From the NCBI GenBank assembly GCA_902801985.1, contig CADCKD010000014.1, positions 45,525-109,524 of the forward strand: a DNA stretch of 64,000 bases. The letters are read 5' to 3'. The position numbers and the translations under genes were made by a program. Of the stretch, positions 15,748 through 23,402 are shown piece by piece (within the stretch, counting starts at the first letter, position 1; each line of letters starts with the position of its first letter). Source of the DNA: an uncultured bacterium (lineage in GTDB: Bacteria; Cyanobacteriota; Vampirovibrionia; Gastranaerophilales; Gastranaerophilaceae). The notes under the pieces are model-generated. The model worked only from the letters and a program-made list of their open reading frames with translations, had not been told where the DNA came from and did not search any database.

Positions 15748-16368
15748 TTGTCCATTTGAAGGTGTAATTGGTCTTGCTAGTGTTTTTCTTATAGGGCAAT
15801 TCACCTTGTCGCCGTATAATGGATTGCATTGTACAGTAGGAGTATTCATTTTTGCGATATTATTTTTTTGTCGTTTTGATGCATATAAATTTCTTATGAG
15901 AGGTGTGATTAGGTTACATGATAAAATCGCTCCTAATGTTGTCCCTCCGACTTCAAGCCCCTGTGAGAACCAGTTATATGTGCTTTTTATGTTATCAGGT
16001 AATTTAAGTTTACTTATGTCAAATCCTGTTGTTCCGATTTTTTTAGCTAGATTCTTTTTAGAAAGAAAATCTTTTACAATAGGATGTATCCATCTTCCTG
16101 TTTTGCCAAGTCTTTTTGCTATTGCACAAAAAGATCTTGTAACCGCATAAAATGATAAAATGTTAACGCAAGCATCTGCGGCTTCTTGTGGAATTAAGAA
16201 CATTTTTTGTTCTTTTGGAATTTTATCATTTACAATGATTGCTGCAATTTGCGCTGCTGATGATAAAATCCAGCCGATAACACCGGTATGAACGAGCATT
16301 TTACCCATATTCCCGCTATATTTAGTGTATAATTTATCAAATATTGAAAGAGCTGCTTTATTATTCAT
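15736..16368 (-). CDS. Unknown membrane protein A of a tandem pair
   Basis: 210 residues, not recognised. It has hydrophobic segments at about 28-45 (TGVIGWILSSAAQIAAIIV), about 65-85 and about 145-160 (LGAILSCNLITPLIRNLY), with basic loops and a cysteine-bearing hydrophilic C-terminus. It starts 1 nt inside the stop of the upstream gene 16368-17003, so the two are translationally coupled. Both share a G-x(n)-(D/T)(A/P)PL-(T/I)(K/R)xL segment ahead of a basic tail, suggesting old duplication. Function cannot be inferred. Confidence 0.6.
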   Translation of the reverse strand: MNNKAALSIFDKLYTKYSGNMGKMLVHTGVIGWILSSAAQIAAIIVNDKIPKEQKMFLIPQEAADACVNILSFYAVTRSFCAIAKRLGKTGRWIHPIVKDFLSKKNLAKKIGTTGFDISKLKLPDNIKSTYNWFSQGLEVGGTTLGAILSCNLITPLIRNLYASKRQKNNIAKMNTPTVQCNPLYGDKVNCPIRKTLARPITPSNGQLKV

Positions 16369-17003
16369 TATTCTCCTCCTTTATTTGTTTCGCCTGTAAA
16401 AATATCCATTCTGGGGCAATCTAAGTATGGATTTTTAATTACAGCGTTATTTTTTATATCCAATTTTTTCATAAATTTATTTGTTAATAATTTAGTAAGC
16501 GGGGCGTCTATTAAGAAATTAGTGAATAACATTACGCCTAACCCTGCAATTGTTCCTATGGCATTTTTGTAGTGCTTAAGCCCATCAATTGTGACTTTCA
16601 CTCCTTTAGGGAATATCGCTGATTGTAGTTTGTTGATTATTTTCCCGGAATTATTGATAATAGGTTCTTTGGTCATATATTCAATGCCCTTTAGGCAGGC
16701 ATATCTAATAAAATATCCAGTAGTTGTACCGGCGATGATTTTGGCAAGTGTTCTTGCTACTGACACTTTTCTCGTTTTTTCGTCTACATTTTTATTATAT
16801 AAATCTATTAAAGGCTGCATTATAATGGCGGTTGCACCTAAAATAAGTCTGTTATTGTGCGGTGCGGCAAGGTGGTCACTTGTCCATTTTATTGCTTTTA
16901 ATACTCCCTCTTTTTTTACTGTGGCAGCAGGAATTTTACGTACAATTTTATCAATTGTCGTATTTGTCATATTAGATATAGATTTAATAGACATTCCACA
17001 CAT
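16368..17003 (-). CDS. Unknown membrane protein B of a tandem pair
   Basis: 211 residues, not recognised. Hydrophobic segments lie at about 55-70 (LILGATAIIMQPLIDLY), about 85-105 and about 168-190 (AIGTIAGLGVMLFTNFLID), followed by PLTKLLTNKFMKK. The start may be ATG 17003 or the in-frame ATG at 16994; AGGTGAAAG upstream fits either. It lies downstream of the glgC terminator, so it probably has its own promoter in 17004-17088, where the sequence is AT-rich without a clear -10/-35 pair. The predicted topology suggests an inner-membrane protein; the partner is likely the coupled downstream protein. Confidence 0.6.
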   Translation of the reverse strand: MCGMSIKSISNMTNTTIDKIVRKIPAATVKKEGVLKAIKWTSDHLAAPHNNRLILGATAIIMQPLIDLYNKNVDEKTRKVSVARTLAKIIAGTTTGYFIRYACLKGIEYMTKEPIINNSGKIINKLQSAIFPKGVKVTIDGLKHYKNAIGTIAGLGVMLFTNFLIDAPLTKLLTNKFMKKLDIKNNAVIKNPYLDCPRMDIFTGETNKGGE

Positions 17004-17088
17004 GAATACACACTTTCACCTAATACTATAAAAGTTTTTTTCATTAATTTTTTGCGTATTTTTTGTATTTCTTTCATAAAAATTTACA

Positions 17089-17128
17089 AAAAAAACAGGG
17101 TATAATTATTATACCCTGTTTTTTTTGA
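17089..17128 (-). terminator. Rho-independent terminator of glgC (reads both ways)
   Basis: AACAGGGTATAA and TTATACCCTGTT pair over 12 bp around a 2-nt centre, with A-runs upstream and T-runs downstream on both strands. It lies just past the glgC stop on the minus strand. Confidence 0.9.
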
Positions 17129-17141
17129 TATTCAAGTTTTA

Positions 17142-18377
17142 TTATAATATTGCTCCTTTCGGAACGACTGTTACTCCTCCTTCTGATACGTGGAATCCTC
17201 GTTTTAAGTCTTCATCTCTATCAAAACCAATCTTTGTATTTGGAGGAATGATTACATTCTTATCAATAATTGCTTTTCTAATTTGCGAATATCTACCGAC
17301 TTCAACATCTTCCATAAGAATACTGTCTGATACGCTTGAATAACTGTTAATTCTTACTTTTGGTGATAATACGCAGTGTGATAAGCCGCCACCTGAAATA
17401 ATACAACCTTCAGATACCATAGAATTAGTAGCCATACCTATTCTATCATCCTCTTCCCATACGAATTTCGCAGGAGGATAGTTGTAGTTAAATGTTCTTA
17501 AAGGCCACTCTTTTGAGTATAGATTTAATTCAGGAGAGTAGTCGAGCAAGTCCATATTCGCTTGCCAGTAAGCATCAATGCTTCCTACATCTCTCCAGTA
17601 TCCTCTTTCGCCCTGAGTCATTCCGGGGAAAGAATTGTCATTAAAATTATACACATAAATGTTTTTACCCTCGTTTAGCAGCATAGGGATAACATTTTTA
17701 CCAAAATCGTGTGAGGAATCTTCTTTTTTAGCATCTCTTGTTACGCTGTCCAAAAGAACTTCTTTATCGAAAATATAATTACCCATTGATGCTAAACAGT
17801 AATTAGGATTTCCCGGAATAGATTTAGGTCTGTATTGTGGTTTTTCAACAAAATTCACAAGACGCCAATTATCATCTACTTCCATAATTCCAAATTCGGA
17901 TGCTTCCTCTATCGGAATTGGAATCCCTGAAATTGTCAAGTCTGCTTTGTTTTCTTTATGGAAATCAAGCATCTGGGTAACAAGCATTTTATAAATGTGA
18001 TCTCCTCCAAATATGCAAACATACCTCGGATCTTCATCCTTTATATGAAAAATATTTTGGTATATTGCATCCGCAGTGCCTTTGTACCAATCGTTTCCTG
18101 TTCTCATTTGCGCAGGGCACAAATCAACATATTGATTTAAAAATGGAGATAGTGCCCAGCCACGAGTGATATGTCTGTTTAATGAATCAGATTTATACTG
18201 GGTTAATACTTTTATTTTGAAAAATCCCGAATTAATAAAATTATTGATAACAAAGTCAATAATTCTGTATCTGCCGCCAAAAGGTACTGCAGGTTTTGCC
18301 CTGTCTTTTGTTAAAGGGTATAACCTCTTACCTTCACCGCCGGCTAATATCATAACTAGTGTGTTATCTGCTGACAT
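17142..18377 (-). CDS. glgC: Glucose-1-phosphate adenylyltransferase
   Basis: 411-residue cytosolic enzyme making ADP-glucose from glucose-1-phosphate and ATP, the committed step of glycogen synthesis. The nucleotidyltransferase signature AGGEGKRLYPLT is at residues 12-23, followed by RAKPAVPFGGRYRIIDF. GDHIYKM holds the metal-binding Asp, EASEFGIMEVD and FVEKP contact the sugar phosphate, and the C-terminal third is a left-handed beta-helix (SYSSVSDSILMEDVEVG). Length matches the bacterial family (about 400-430). Start ATG 18377 has an AGAGGG site upstream. With malQ it implies a glycogen store; glgA, glgB and glgP are not in the window. Confidence 0.96.
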   Translation of the reverse strand: MSADNTLVMILAGGEGKRLYPLTKDRAKPAVPFGGRYRIIDFVINNFINSGFFKIKVLTQYKSDSLNRHITRGWALSPFLNQYVDLCPAQMRTGNDWYKGTADAIYQNIFHIKDEDPRYVCIFGGDHIYKMLVTQMLDFHKENKADLTISGIPIPIEEASEFGIMEVDDNWRLVNFVEKPQYRPKSIPGNPNYCLASMGNYIFDKEVLLDSVTRDAKKEDSSHDFGKNVIPMLLNEGKNIYVYNFNDNSFPGMTQGERGYWRDVGSIDAYWQANMDLLDYSPELNLYSKEWPLRTFNYNYPPAKFVWEEDDRIGMATNSMVSEGCIISGGGLSHCVLSPKVRINSYSSVSDSILMEDVEVGRYSQIRKAIIDKNVIIPPNTKIGFDRDEDLKRGFHVSEGGVTVVPKGAIL

Positions 18378-18494
18378 ATAAAGCCCTCTTTTTTACATAA
18401 AGATTATATAATAAATTAGAAAAATCGTCACTAATTCTAAATAACTAATTTTACATAATACATATTATTAACAGATAAGATGTATTATATGCAT

Positions 18495-18528
18495 GACCGC
18501 TTTCTTTGGGCGGTCAAAGAAAGCGGTC
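18495..18528. repeat. Perfect 14-bp inverted repeat, part of a palindromic region
   Basis: GACCGCTTTCTTTG and CAAAGAAAGCGGTC flank a 6-nt loop. No T-run follows on either strand, so it is not a standard terminator. It is the first of several palindromes that fill the gene-free stretch 18378-18960. Confidence 0.8.
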
Positions 18529-18562
18529 AGAAAGAAACCCGCGGTCTGGAGCTACGTTCGTT

Positions 18563-18651
18563 AATAAATTGTAATTACTCTGCCATAAGCTCGCAAACTC
18601 GCTACCGCTCAGACAATGCTCGCTTTGACTTTGCAGAGTAAAACATTTATT
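18563..18651. repeat. Large imperfect inverted repeat with GCGAGC-rich centre
   Basis: AATAAAT...ACTCTGC (18563-18583) pairs with GCAGAGT...ATTTATT (18633-18651). The 49-bp centre carries GCGAGC-type words when read on the minus strand, resembling the repeats near the tRNA genes. It contains no credible gene. Confidence 0.55.
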
Positions 18652-18674
18652 ACTCACTTCGCAAAAGACCGAAA

Positions 18675-18784
18675 TTATATAATGTAATATTGCGACCTCC
18701 GCGTAGCGAACAATAAATGTTACACGAGAGAATTTCAAAAGCGGAATTTGTTTGAGGGCTTTGCCCGAGTTATTCCGCTTGGGC
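18675..18784 (+). repeat. 110-bp dispersed repeat, copy 1
   Basis: Identical to 20184-20293 except for one base near its left end. It contains a nested hairpin: AAGCGGAAT and ATTCCGCTT outside, GGGC-TTT-GCCC inside. The two copies are direct repeats on either side of the gene 18961-20004. Confidence 0.9.
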
Positions 18785-18849
18785 AAAAACGACCTGTCTT
18801 ACAAGTCGTTGGAAAATCAATAGGAAAAAGGGAAAGGAAATCATTTATT

Positions 18850-18959
18850 AAGTTTGATAAGTTTGTTAGGTTTGATAGGTTTGTCAAGTTTGATAAATAT
18901 TTAAATTCATTAATGAATTTATCCAACTTAGCTAACTTATCGAACTCATCCAGCTTATC
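18850..18959. repeat. Converging 9-bp tandem repeats around a 20-bp palindrome
   Basis: Five nonamers of the form A(A/G)GTTTG(A/T)(T/C) run from 18850 to 18894. Four more of the reverse-complement form (ATCCAACTT-like) run from 18921 to 18956. The palindrome at 18902-18921 lies between the arms. The whole can fold as one long imperfect hairpin directly after the stop of the minus-strand gene at 18961. Confidence 0.75.
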
Positions 18960-18960
18960 A

Positions 18961-20004
18961 TTATGCGTTAAATGTTTTGAATGAAGATTCAACGTTTTTC
19001 TGGATAACTTTTTTAACTGCTTCCATTTCTGTATTTATTGCGTTTTCTTCAGTATCTAATTGTTTTAATTTTAATTCTAAGTTTTTATCTTGTACTTGAA
19101 TAATTTCAATTTTAGCGTTTACTTCTTGAATTTTCTTGTCATATTGTGCTTTATCAAAGTAGTATTTGTTCATTGCGTCGTTGTATGCAGCATCATCAGC
19201 AGTAGTTTTTGCTGTTAATTTGTATGTGATACCGTCTTCATTCTTTTCACAATCATCTTGAGAGTTGTAAATGATAATTGTTGTATATCTGCCTGATGTA
19301 TCTTGCTCAACTCTTGCATATTTGTTACGAATATCTTTTGTTACAGTTCCTTGACCGTATACATATGATTTGATGCCAGATGTTGACATATTATTGTCTG
19401 TATAATTTGCTGCTTCAATTTCTTTTTGGTTGTAAAATACTGGATAGTATGAACCATTCCCGTCTTTTTGATATCTAACAAGCCAATTAGTTGTATTACC
19501 GTATTTATTATGCAATATCTCTAAATATTTTGATTCTAGTGCTATTGCATCCTCATAATCCCCCTCGTTTAATGTTGATAAATAAGGATCTTTTTCTCTT
19601 CTGTCAGGAGTGTTACTCGTGAGATTATATAATGTTGTTGCACCTATGGCATATGTATAATTTGGAGCATCACCATTCCTTGTAACAATTACATTTCCGT
19701 TGGCATTGATTGTTTCACCAACTGTTTCTTGAAGATAGTTCATCAAGTATATACCCCCAGGTTGTGCGATTAGGGATGTAATAGTATTATTTTCTGTACC
19801 ATCTTCAAATGAATATGTAATCTTACAATAATCTGATGATGAAGGTGGGGTAGGTACAGTCATTGATGCCAACTGACTGTAATAGTTAGCTGATTCGTTG
19901 GACAAAGTTGTTCTTTGTTGGTTAATCTGTTGTCCTTCATATTCTGTATTAGTTTTACGAGCGGTTAAGCTTAAAAATCTTGCTTGTGATGCACTCATTC
20001 CCAT
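18961..20004 (-). CDS. MGxxASQAR-family protein, short form, unknown function
   Basis: 347 residues. It begins MGMSASQARFLSLTARKTNT and ends with a coiled coil from about residue 275 (DAMNKYYFDKAQYDKKIQEV through MEAVKKVIQKNVESSF), both matching the ends of the 685-residue protein at 6512-8569 (there VINKNIERTMKF). The middle (about 60-265) is an unrelated, Asn/Tyr/Thr-rich segment with no motif I recognise. There is no signal peptide or membrane helix. The ribosome binding site AAAGGAC lies before the ATG at 20004. The conserved ends suggest self-assembly like flagellin D0 helices; this is inference. It stands alone between copies of a 110-bp repeat. Confidence 0.65.
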   Translation of the reverse strand: MGMSASQARFLSLTARKTNTEYEGQQINQQRTTLSNESANYYSQLASMTVPTPPSSSDYCKITYSFEDGTENNTITSLIAQPGGIYLMNYLQETVGETINANGNVIVTRNGDAPNYTYAIGATTLYNLTSNTPDRREKDPYLSTLNEGDYEDAIALESKYLEILHNKYGNTTNWLVRYQKDGNGSYYPVFYNQKEIEAANYTDNNMSTSGIKSYVYGQGTVTKDIRNKYARVEQDTSGRYTTIIIYNSQDDCEKNEDGITYKLTAKTTADDAAYNDAMNKYYFDKAQYDKKIQEVNAKIEIIQVQDKNLELKLKQLDTEENAINTEMEAVKKVIQKNVESSFKTFNA

Positions 20005-20183
20005 AATGACTGTCCTTTCGTATTTTTTGATTTCCTATAAATCTCTTATCGGACAGTTTTGTTTTTTTCTTTAATTTTTTGATATGTTTTGTAACGATTT
20101 TGTTACATAAGTTCCTAAAAGTTAGTTATATAGCTGTATTTCATTTTTACATAATTAATATTATCAGAAAGTTATTACCGCTT

Positions 20184-20293
20184 TTATATAATGAAATATT
20201 GCGACCTCCGCGTAGCGAACAATAAATGTTACACGAGAGAATTTCAAAAGCGGAATTTGTTTGAGGGCTTTGCCCGAGTTATTCCGCTTGGGC
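20184..20293 (+). repeat. 110-bp dispersed repeat, copy 2
   Basis: Second copy of the repeat at 18675-18784, same orientation, one mismatch. It is followed by AT-rich and GCGGAGCGAC-containing sequence up to a further hairpin. The gene-free stretch 20005-20484 holds this repeat, the hairpins at 20344-20405, the secY terminator, and presumably the promoter of the gene ending at 20004. Confidence 0.9.
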
Positions 20294-20343
20294 GAGTGTT
20301 ACAATTTATTAGTAAGCGGAGCGACGGGAGAGAGTTTCTTTTC

Positions 20344-20405
20344 GTCTATTTTCTTGTCGGCACAAGAAAATAGACTGCGGGGTTCGGGGCAGCATTTGCC
20401 CCGAA
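20344..20405. repeat. Two adjacent perfect hairpins
   Basis: GTCTATTTTCTTGT/ACAAGAAAATAGAC (14-bp stem, loop CGGC, 20344-20375) is followed by TTCGGGGC/GCCCCGAA (8-bp stem, 20383-20405). The layout echoes the 14-bp stem at 18495-18528, although the sequences differ. Confidence 0.8.
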
Positions 20406-20430
20406 TTATATACATATAATATTAATTATG

Positions 20431-20467
20431 TACAAAAAAAGAGGATATGTTTAATATCCTCTCTTTT
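20431..20467 (-). terminator. Terminator of the rpsE-secY operon
   Basis: GAGGATAT/ATATCCTC form an 8-bp stem with a GTTTA loop. On the minus strand it is followed by seven T. It lies 18 bp past the secY stop. Confidence 0.88.
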
Positions 20468-20484
20468 TGTATGTTTATTTTGAA

Positions 20485-21825
20485 TTACTCTTTTAAGAAT
20501 GATTCGTAGTTCCTTGCAAGTAAATGAGAACGTACCTGGTTTATCAAATCAAGGGCAACACCAACCATGATGATTAATGATGTAGCTCCGATACCTTGTA
20601 ATGTCTCGATTTTGGTTATATAACTTGCAAATGACGGAACAAGTGCAATTATACCTAAACCAATAGCTCCAATGAATGTTGTTTTGGTTAATATCTTATC
20701 AATTGCTTCGGCCGTAGGTCTTCCCGGTTTGATCCCAGGAATAGATGAACCGTATTTTTTCAAATTGTCTGCAATATCCTTTGGCTGCATATTTGGCATA
20801 ATTGATGCATAGAAGAATGTTAATGCAATAATCAATGCCACATATATCAAGTAATATACTATTCCGTCAGGACTTAGGTATTGATTTAACTGAATGAATA
20901 GTGTTTTCATTGCAGGCGACTTAATATTATTCGCATTCCCAACAAGTGCTAAAACTGTTGAAGGGAATAACAAAATTGCAATCGCAAAGATAATAGGCAT
21001 TACACCGCCCGGATTTAACTTAAACGGTATGAATGAATTCATTCCGCCGTACACTTTGTTACCAATTTGTCTTTTAGGATTAACAATGATAACCTTACGT
21101 ACTGCTTCTTGCATAATTACAATTAAAACAGTTGCAGCCAAGAATATTGATAGTAATATAAATAATCCTAATTGCATTTGTGGGCTGGCTTTTACAAGCA
21201 TCCATGTTCTTGAGGCATATACAGGAATTCCTGATAAAATACCGCAAAAGATGATTAGCGAACCGCCATTACCGATACCGTTTTCTGTAATTAATTCAGA
21301 TATCCACATAACAAGAACCGCACCGGCTGTTAATATACAAATAGAATTTATATAGAAAGCCAATGGGTTTACCGAAGGTATAACTGCTCCAGGCAAATGA
21401 TGCAAATAAAGCATAAATATAAATGCCTGGAATATACCTAGTATTACGGTAAATATTCTTGTGTATTGTGATAATTTGCGTCTCCCTTCCTCTCCTTCTT
21501 CTTTTTGTAATTTTTCCAATGAAGGAATAACTACCGAAAGAAGCTGCACGATGATGGAAGATGTGATAAAAGGTCCGATACCTAAAGCTAATATAGATAC
21601 TTTTCCTAATGCGCCCCCTGTAAACAAATCAAGGAAGCCAATTATGTTGTTACCGCTTGCAATATTTGAGAATATTTGGTTGTTTATACCGTATAGAGGC
21701 ATTTGAACCCCAAATCTCCACACTGCAATCATTAAAAAAGTAAATATAATTTTTTGCTTAAGTCCGGATGCATGCCACATTGACATTAAGTCTTCTGTGG
21801 ATGGTGCCTTCATTCCTTGTGCCAT
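20485..21825 (-). CDS. secY: Protein translocase subunit SecY
   Basis: 446-residue, ten-helix channel of the SecYEG translocon in the inner membrane, exporting unfolded preproteins with SecA and inserting membrane proteins. Diagnostic segments are FGVQMPLYGIN (helix 1), GGALGKVSILALGIGPFITSSI (plug and helix 2 region), ENGIGNGGSLIIFCGILSGIP (helix 5), PKRQIGNKVYGG (cytoplasmic loop), KLNPGGVMPIIFA (helix 7) and PGIKPGRPTAEAI (cytoplasmic loop 5). The stop of rplO and the ATG of secY overlap as TAATG. adk, map and infA, its usual followers, are absent; a terminator and a repeat region follow instead. Confidence 0.97.
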   Translation of the reverse strand: MAQGMKAPSTEDLMSMWHASGLKQKIIFTFLMIAVWRFGVQMPLYGINNQIFSNIASGNNIIGFLDLFTGGALGKVSILALGIGPFITSSIIVQLLSVVIPSLEKLQKEEGEEGRRKLSQYTRIFTVILGIFQAFIFMLYLHHLPGAVIPSVNPLAFYINSICILTAGAVLVMWISELITENGIGNGGSLIIFCGILSGIPVYASRTWMLVKASPQMQLGLFILLSIFLAATVLIVIMQEAVRKVIIVNPKRQIGNKVYGGMNSFIPFKLNPGGVMPIIFAIAILLFPSTVLALVGNANNIKSPAMKTLFIQLNQYLSPDGIVYYLIYVALIIALTFFYASIMPNMQPKDIADNLKKYGSSIPGIKPGRPTAEAIDKILTKTTFIGAIGLGIIALVPSFASYITKIETLQGIGATSLIIMVGVALDLINQVRSHLLARNYESFLKE

Positions 21826-22274
21826 TATACTAACTCAACCTTTCCGCCTGCTGCTTCAATTTTTTCTTTAGCTGATGGTGTAACATATACAGCTTTTACT
21901 GTTACAGCTTTTTTAATTTCACCTTTACCTAATACTCTCAGCCCAACACAAGATGGGTGCAAAGTAAGTTTTTCTTTTAATGTTTCAAATGATACTTCTT
22001 TAAGTTTTAATGCATCTAATCTGCCTACGTTAATTTGTGCATAATTGTCTTTTGAGTATACTTGGAAACCTTTTAATTTAGGTAATCTTCTGTATGCAGG
22101 CATTTGTCCGCCTTCAAAACCTCTTTTTGAAGAGTTCCCAGATCTTTGTCCTTCACCGTTATGACCGCGGCAAGATGTTTTACCTCTTCCTGAAGAACGT
22201 CCTCTGCCTACTCTTTTGATTTTAGATGTAGAACCTGCAGCAGGTCTTAAATCTTCTAATGTTATATTTGACAT
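21825..22274 (-). CDS. rplO: 50S ribosomal protein L15
   Basis: 149 residues, normal for bacterial L15. The basic, Gly-rich N-terminal extension (GRGRSSGRGKTSCRGHNGEG at about 23-42), which threads into 23S rRNA, and the FEGGQMPAYRRLPKLKGF stretch are clear family marks. It is third in the rpsE-rpmD-rplO-secY block and coupled to secY by stop/start overlap. A GAAGGAAA site precedes the ATG. Confidence 0.97.
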   Translation of the reverse strand: MSNITLEDLRPAAGSTSKIKRVGRGRSSGRGKTSCRGHNGEGQRSGNSSKRGFEGGQMPAYRRLPKLKGFQVYSKDNYAQINVGRLDALKLKEVSFETLKEKLTLHPSCVGLRVLGKGEIKKAVTVKAVYVTPSAKEKIEAAGGKVELV

Positions 22275-22325
22275 TTTATTTCCTTCTTTCTTTGTACTTT
22301 ATATCATTATGTGCTTGTATGGCAA

Positions 22326-22517
22326 CTATTTTACAATCTCTACAAGATGAGATACTTTGTTTACCATACCTAAAATTGTTGGAGTTGAAGTGTGTTCAAC
22401 TACTTGATCTTTTTTTGTTAAACCTAAACTTTTAACAACTTTACGTTGTGTCTCAGGTCTGCCAATTAAACTTTTTACAAGCTTAATTTGAATTTTTTCT
22501 GATTTTTTATTTGCCAT
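22326..22517 (-). CDS. rpmD: 50S ribosomal protein L30
   Basis: 63 residues, the usual length for bacterial L30. IQIKLVKSLIGRPETQRK followed by SLGLTKKDQVVEHTSTPTIL is the family signature. It lies between rpsE and rplO, the standard position. Many cyanobacteria lack rpmD, so its presence sets this genome apart from typical photosynthetic relatives (general knowledge, not tested here). Confidence 0.95.
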   Translation of the reverse strand: MANKKSEKIQIKLVKSLIGRPETQRKVVKSLGLTKKDQVVEHTSTPTILGMVNKVSHLVEIVK

Positions 22518-22552
22518 TTTTTTATTCCTTATAAATTATTATTACTTTTAAC

Positions 22553-23191
22553 TTAGTTTAAAAATTCTGCCATTGTAAGTCCGCGTTTTGCAGCAACATC
22601 TTTGAAAGATGACAAAGATTTTAAAGCTTCTAATGTTGCGTTTGCAGCGTTCAAAGGAGCTTTTGAACCTAATGATTTTGCTAAGATGTTTTCAATACCT
22701 GCAAGTTCTAAAACTGAACGAACTGCACCACCGGCAATAATACCTGTACCTTGTGAAGCAGGTCTTAACATTACACATCCTGCACCTGATTTTGCTTGAA
22801 CAGGGTGTGGAATTGTTGTTTTGAAAATAGGTACTGTAATAACATTTTTTCTGCCGTCAGCAATAGCTTTTTGGATAGCAATAATAACTTCTGATGCCTT
22901 TGCACAACCTACGCCAACTTGACCTTTTTTGTTACCAACAATAACAATAGCTCTGAATGATAATTTCTTACCACCTTTAACAACTTTTGTTACACGACTG
23001 ATTTGAACAACGTTTTCAGTCCATTCTGATTGTGGTTTTTCTTCTGTTGTTTCAATTTTTTGCTTTCTAGCACGGCCGCGTCTGCCTTTTGCAGGTTTAG
23101 CTTCTGCTTCTGTTTCTGCTACTGCTTCAGTTTCTGCTGATGTTTCTTCAACTTTAACTTCTTCAGCCTTTAATTCTTCATTGTTTTCCAT
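22553..23191 (-). CDS. rpsE: 30S ribosomal protein S5 with acidic/basic N-terminal extension
   Basis: 212 residues against a usual 165-175. The first 50 residues are an extension rich in Glu, Ala and then Lys/Arg ([20 protein letters not shown]), followed by the S5 double-stranded RNA-binding domain ([20 protein letters not shown]) and the C-terminal domain ([20 protein letters not shown]). S5 takes part in decoding accuracy and in the mRNA entry path. It opens a block whose usual upstream partner rplR (L18) is missing; rmlA is its upstream neighbour here. GAAAGG lies before the ATG. Confidence 0.96.
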   Translation of the reverse strand: MENNEELKAEEVKVEETSAETEAVAETEAEAKPAKGRRGRARKQKIETTEEKPQSEWTENVVQISRVTKVVKGGKKLSFRAIVIVGNKKGQVGVGCAKASEVIIAIQKAIADGRKNVITVPIFKTTIPHPVQAKSGAGCVMLRPASQGTGIIAGGAVRSVLELAGIENILAKSLGSKAPLNAANATLEALKSLSSFKDVAAKRGLTMAEFLN

Positions 23192-23352
23192 TGATTTTTA
23201 CCTTTCATAAAATTAATTAAATAACTTTTTTGAGAATTACTATTCTCGGCTATATTGTAAAATACGTCAAAATAAAGCTTCTTTTGCCAAGTTATGAGTC
23301 AATATACTTGGAAGCTATTTGAAATCGTATTTTGTTAACTTCTGACAGTATA

Positions 23353-23381
23353 ATTCTATCAGTAAGAAAAATAAAAATCAA
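23353..23381 (-). promoter_or_regulatory. Likely promoter of the rpsE operon
   Basis: On the minus strand TTGATT (23381-23376), a 17-bp spacer and TAGAAT (23358-23353). The leader would be about 155 nt, long enough for autogenous ribosomal-protein control, but I could not identify a known r-protein leader fold. The rest of 23192-23352 is AT-rich without other clear features. Confidence 0.45.
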
Positions 23382-23402
23382 GTAAAATTTGATATAAAAT
23401 TC

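Noticed and set aside
18735-18992. Frames with LSNLTNLSNL repeats on both strands
   Set aside because: They are translations of the 9-bp tandem repeats and of the 110-bp repeat, with no start signals.
20191-20373. Plus-strand frame inside repeat copy 2
   Set aside because: It is made entirely of the dispersed repeat and hairpins; the same translation occurs at copy 1 without a gene.
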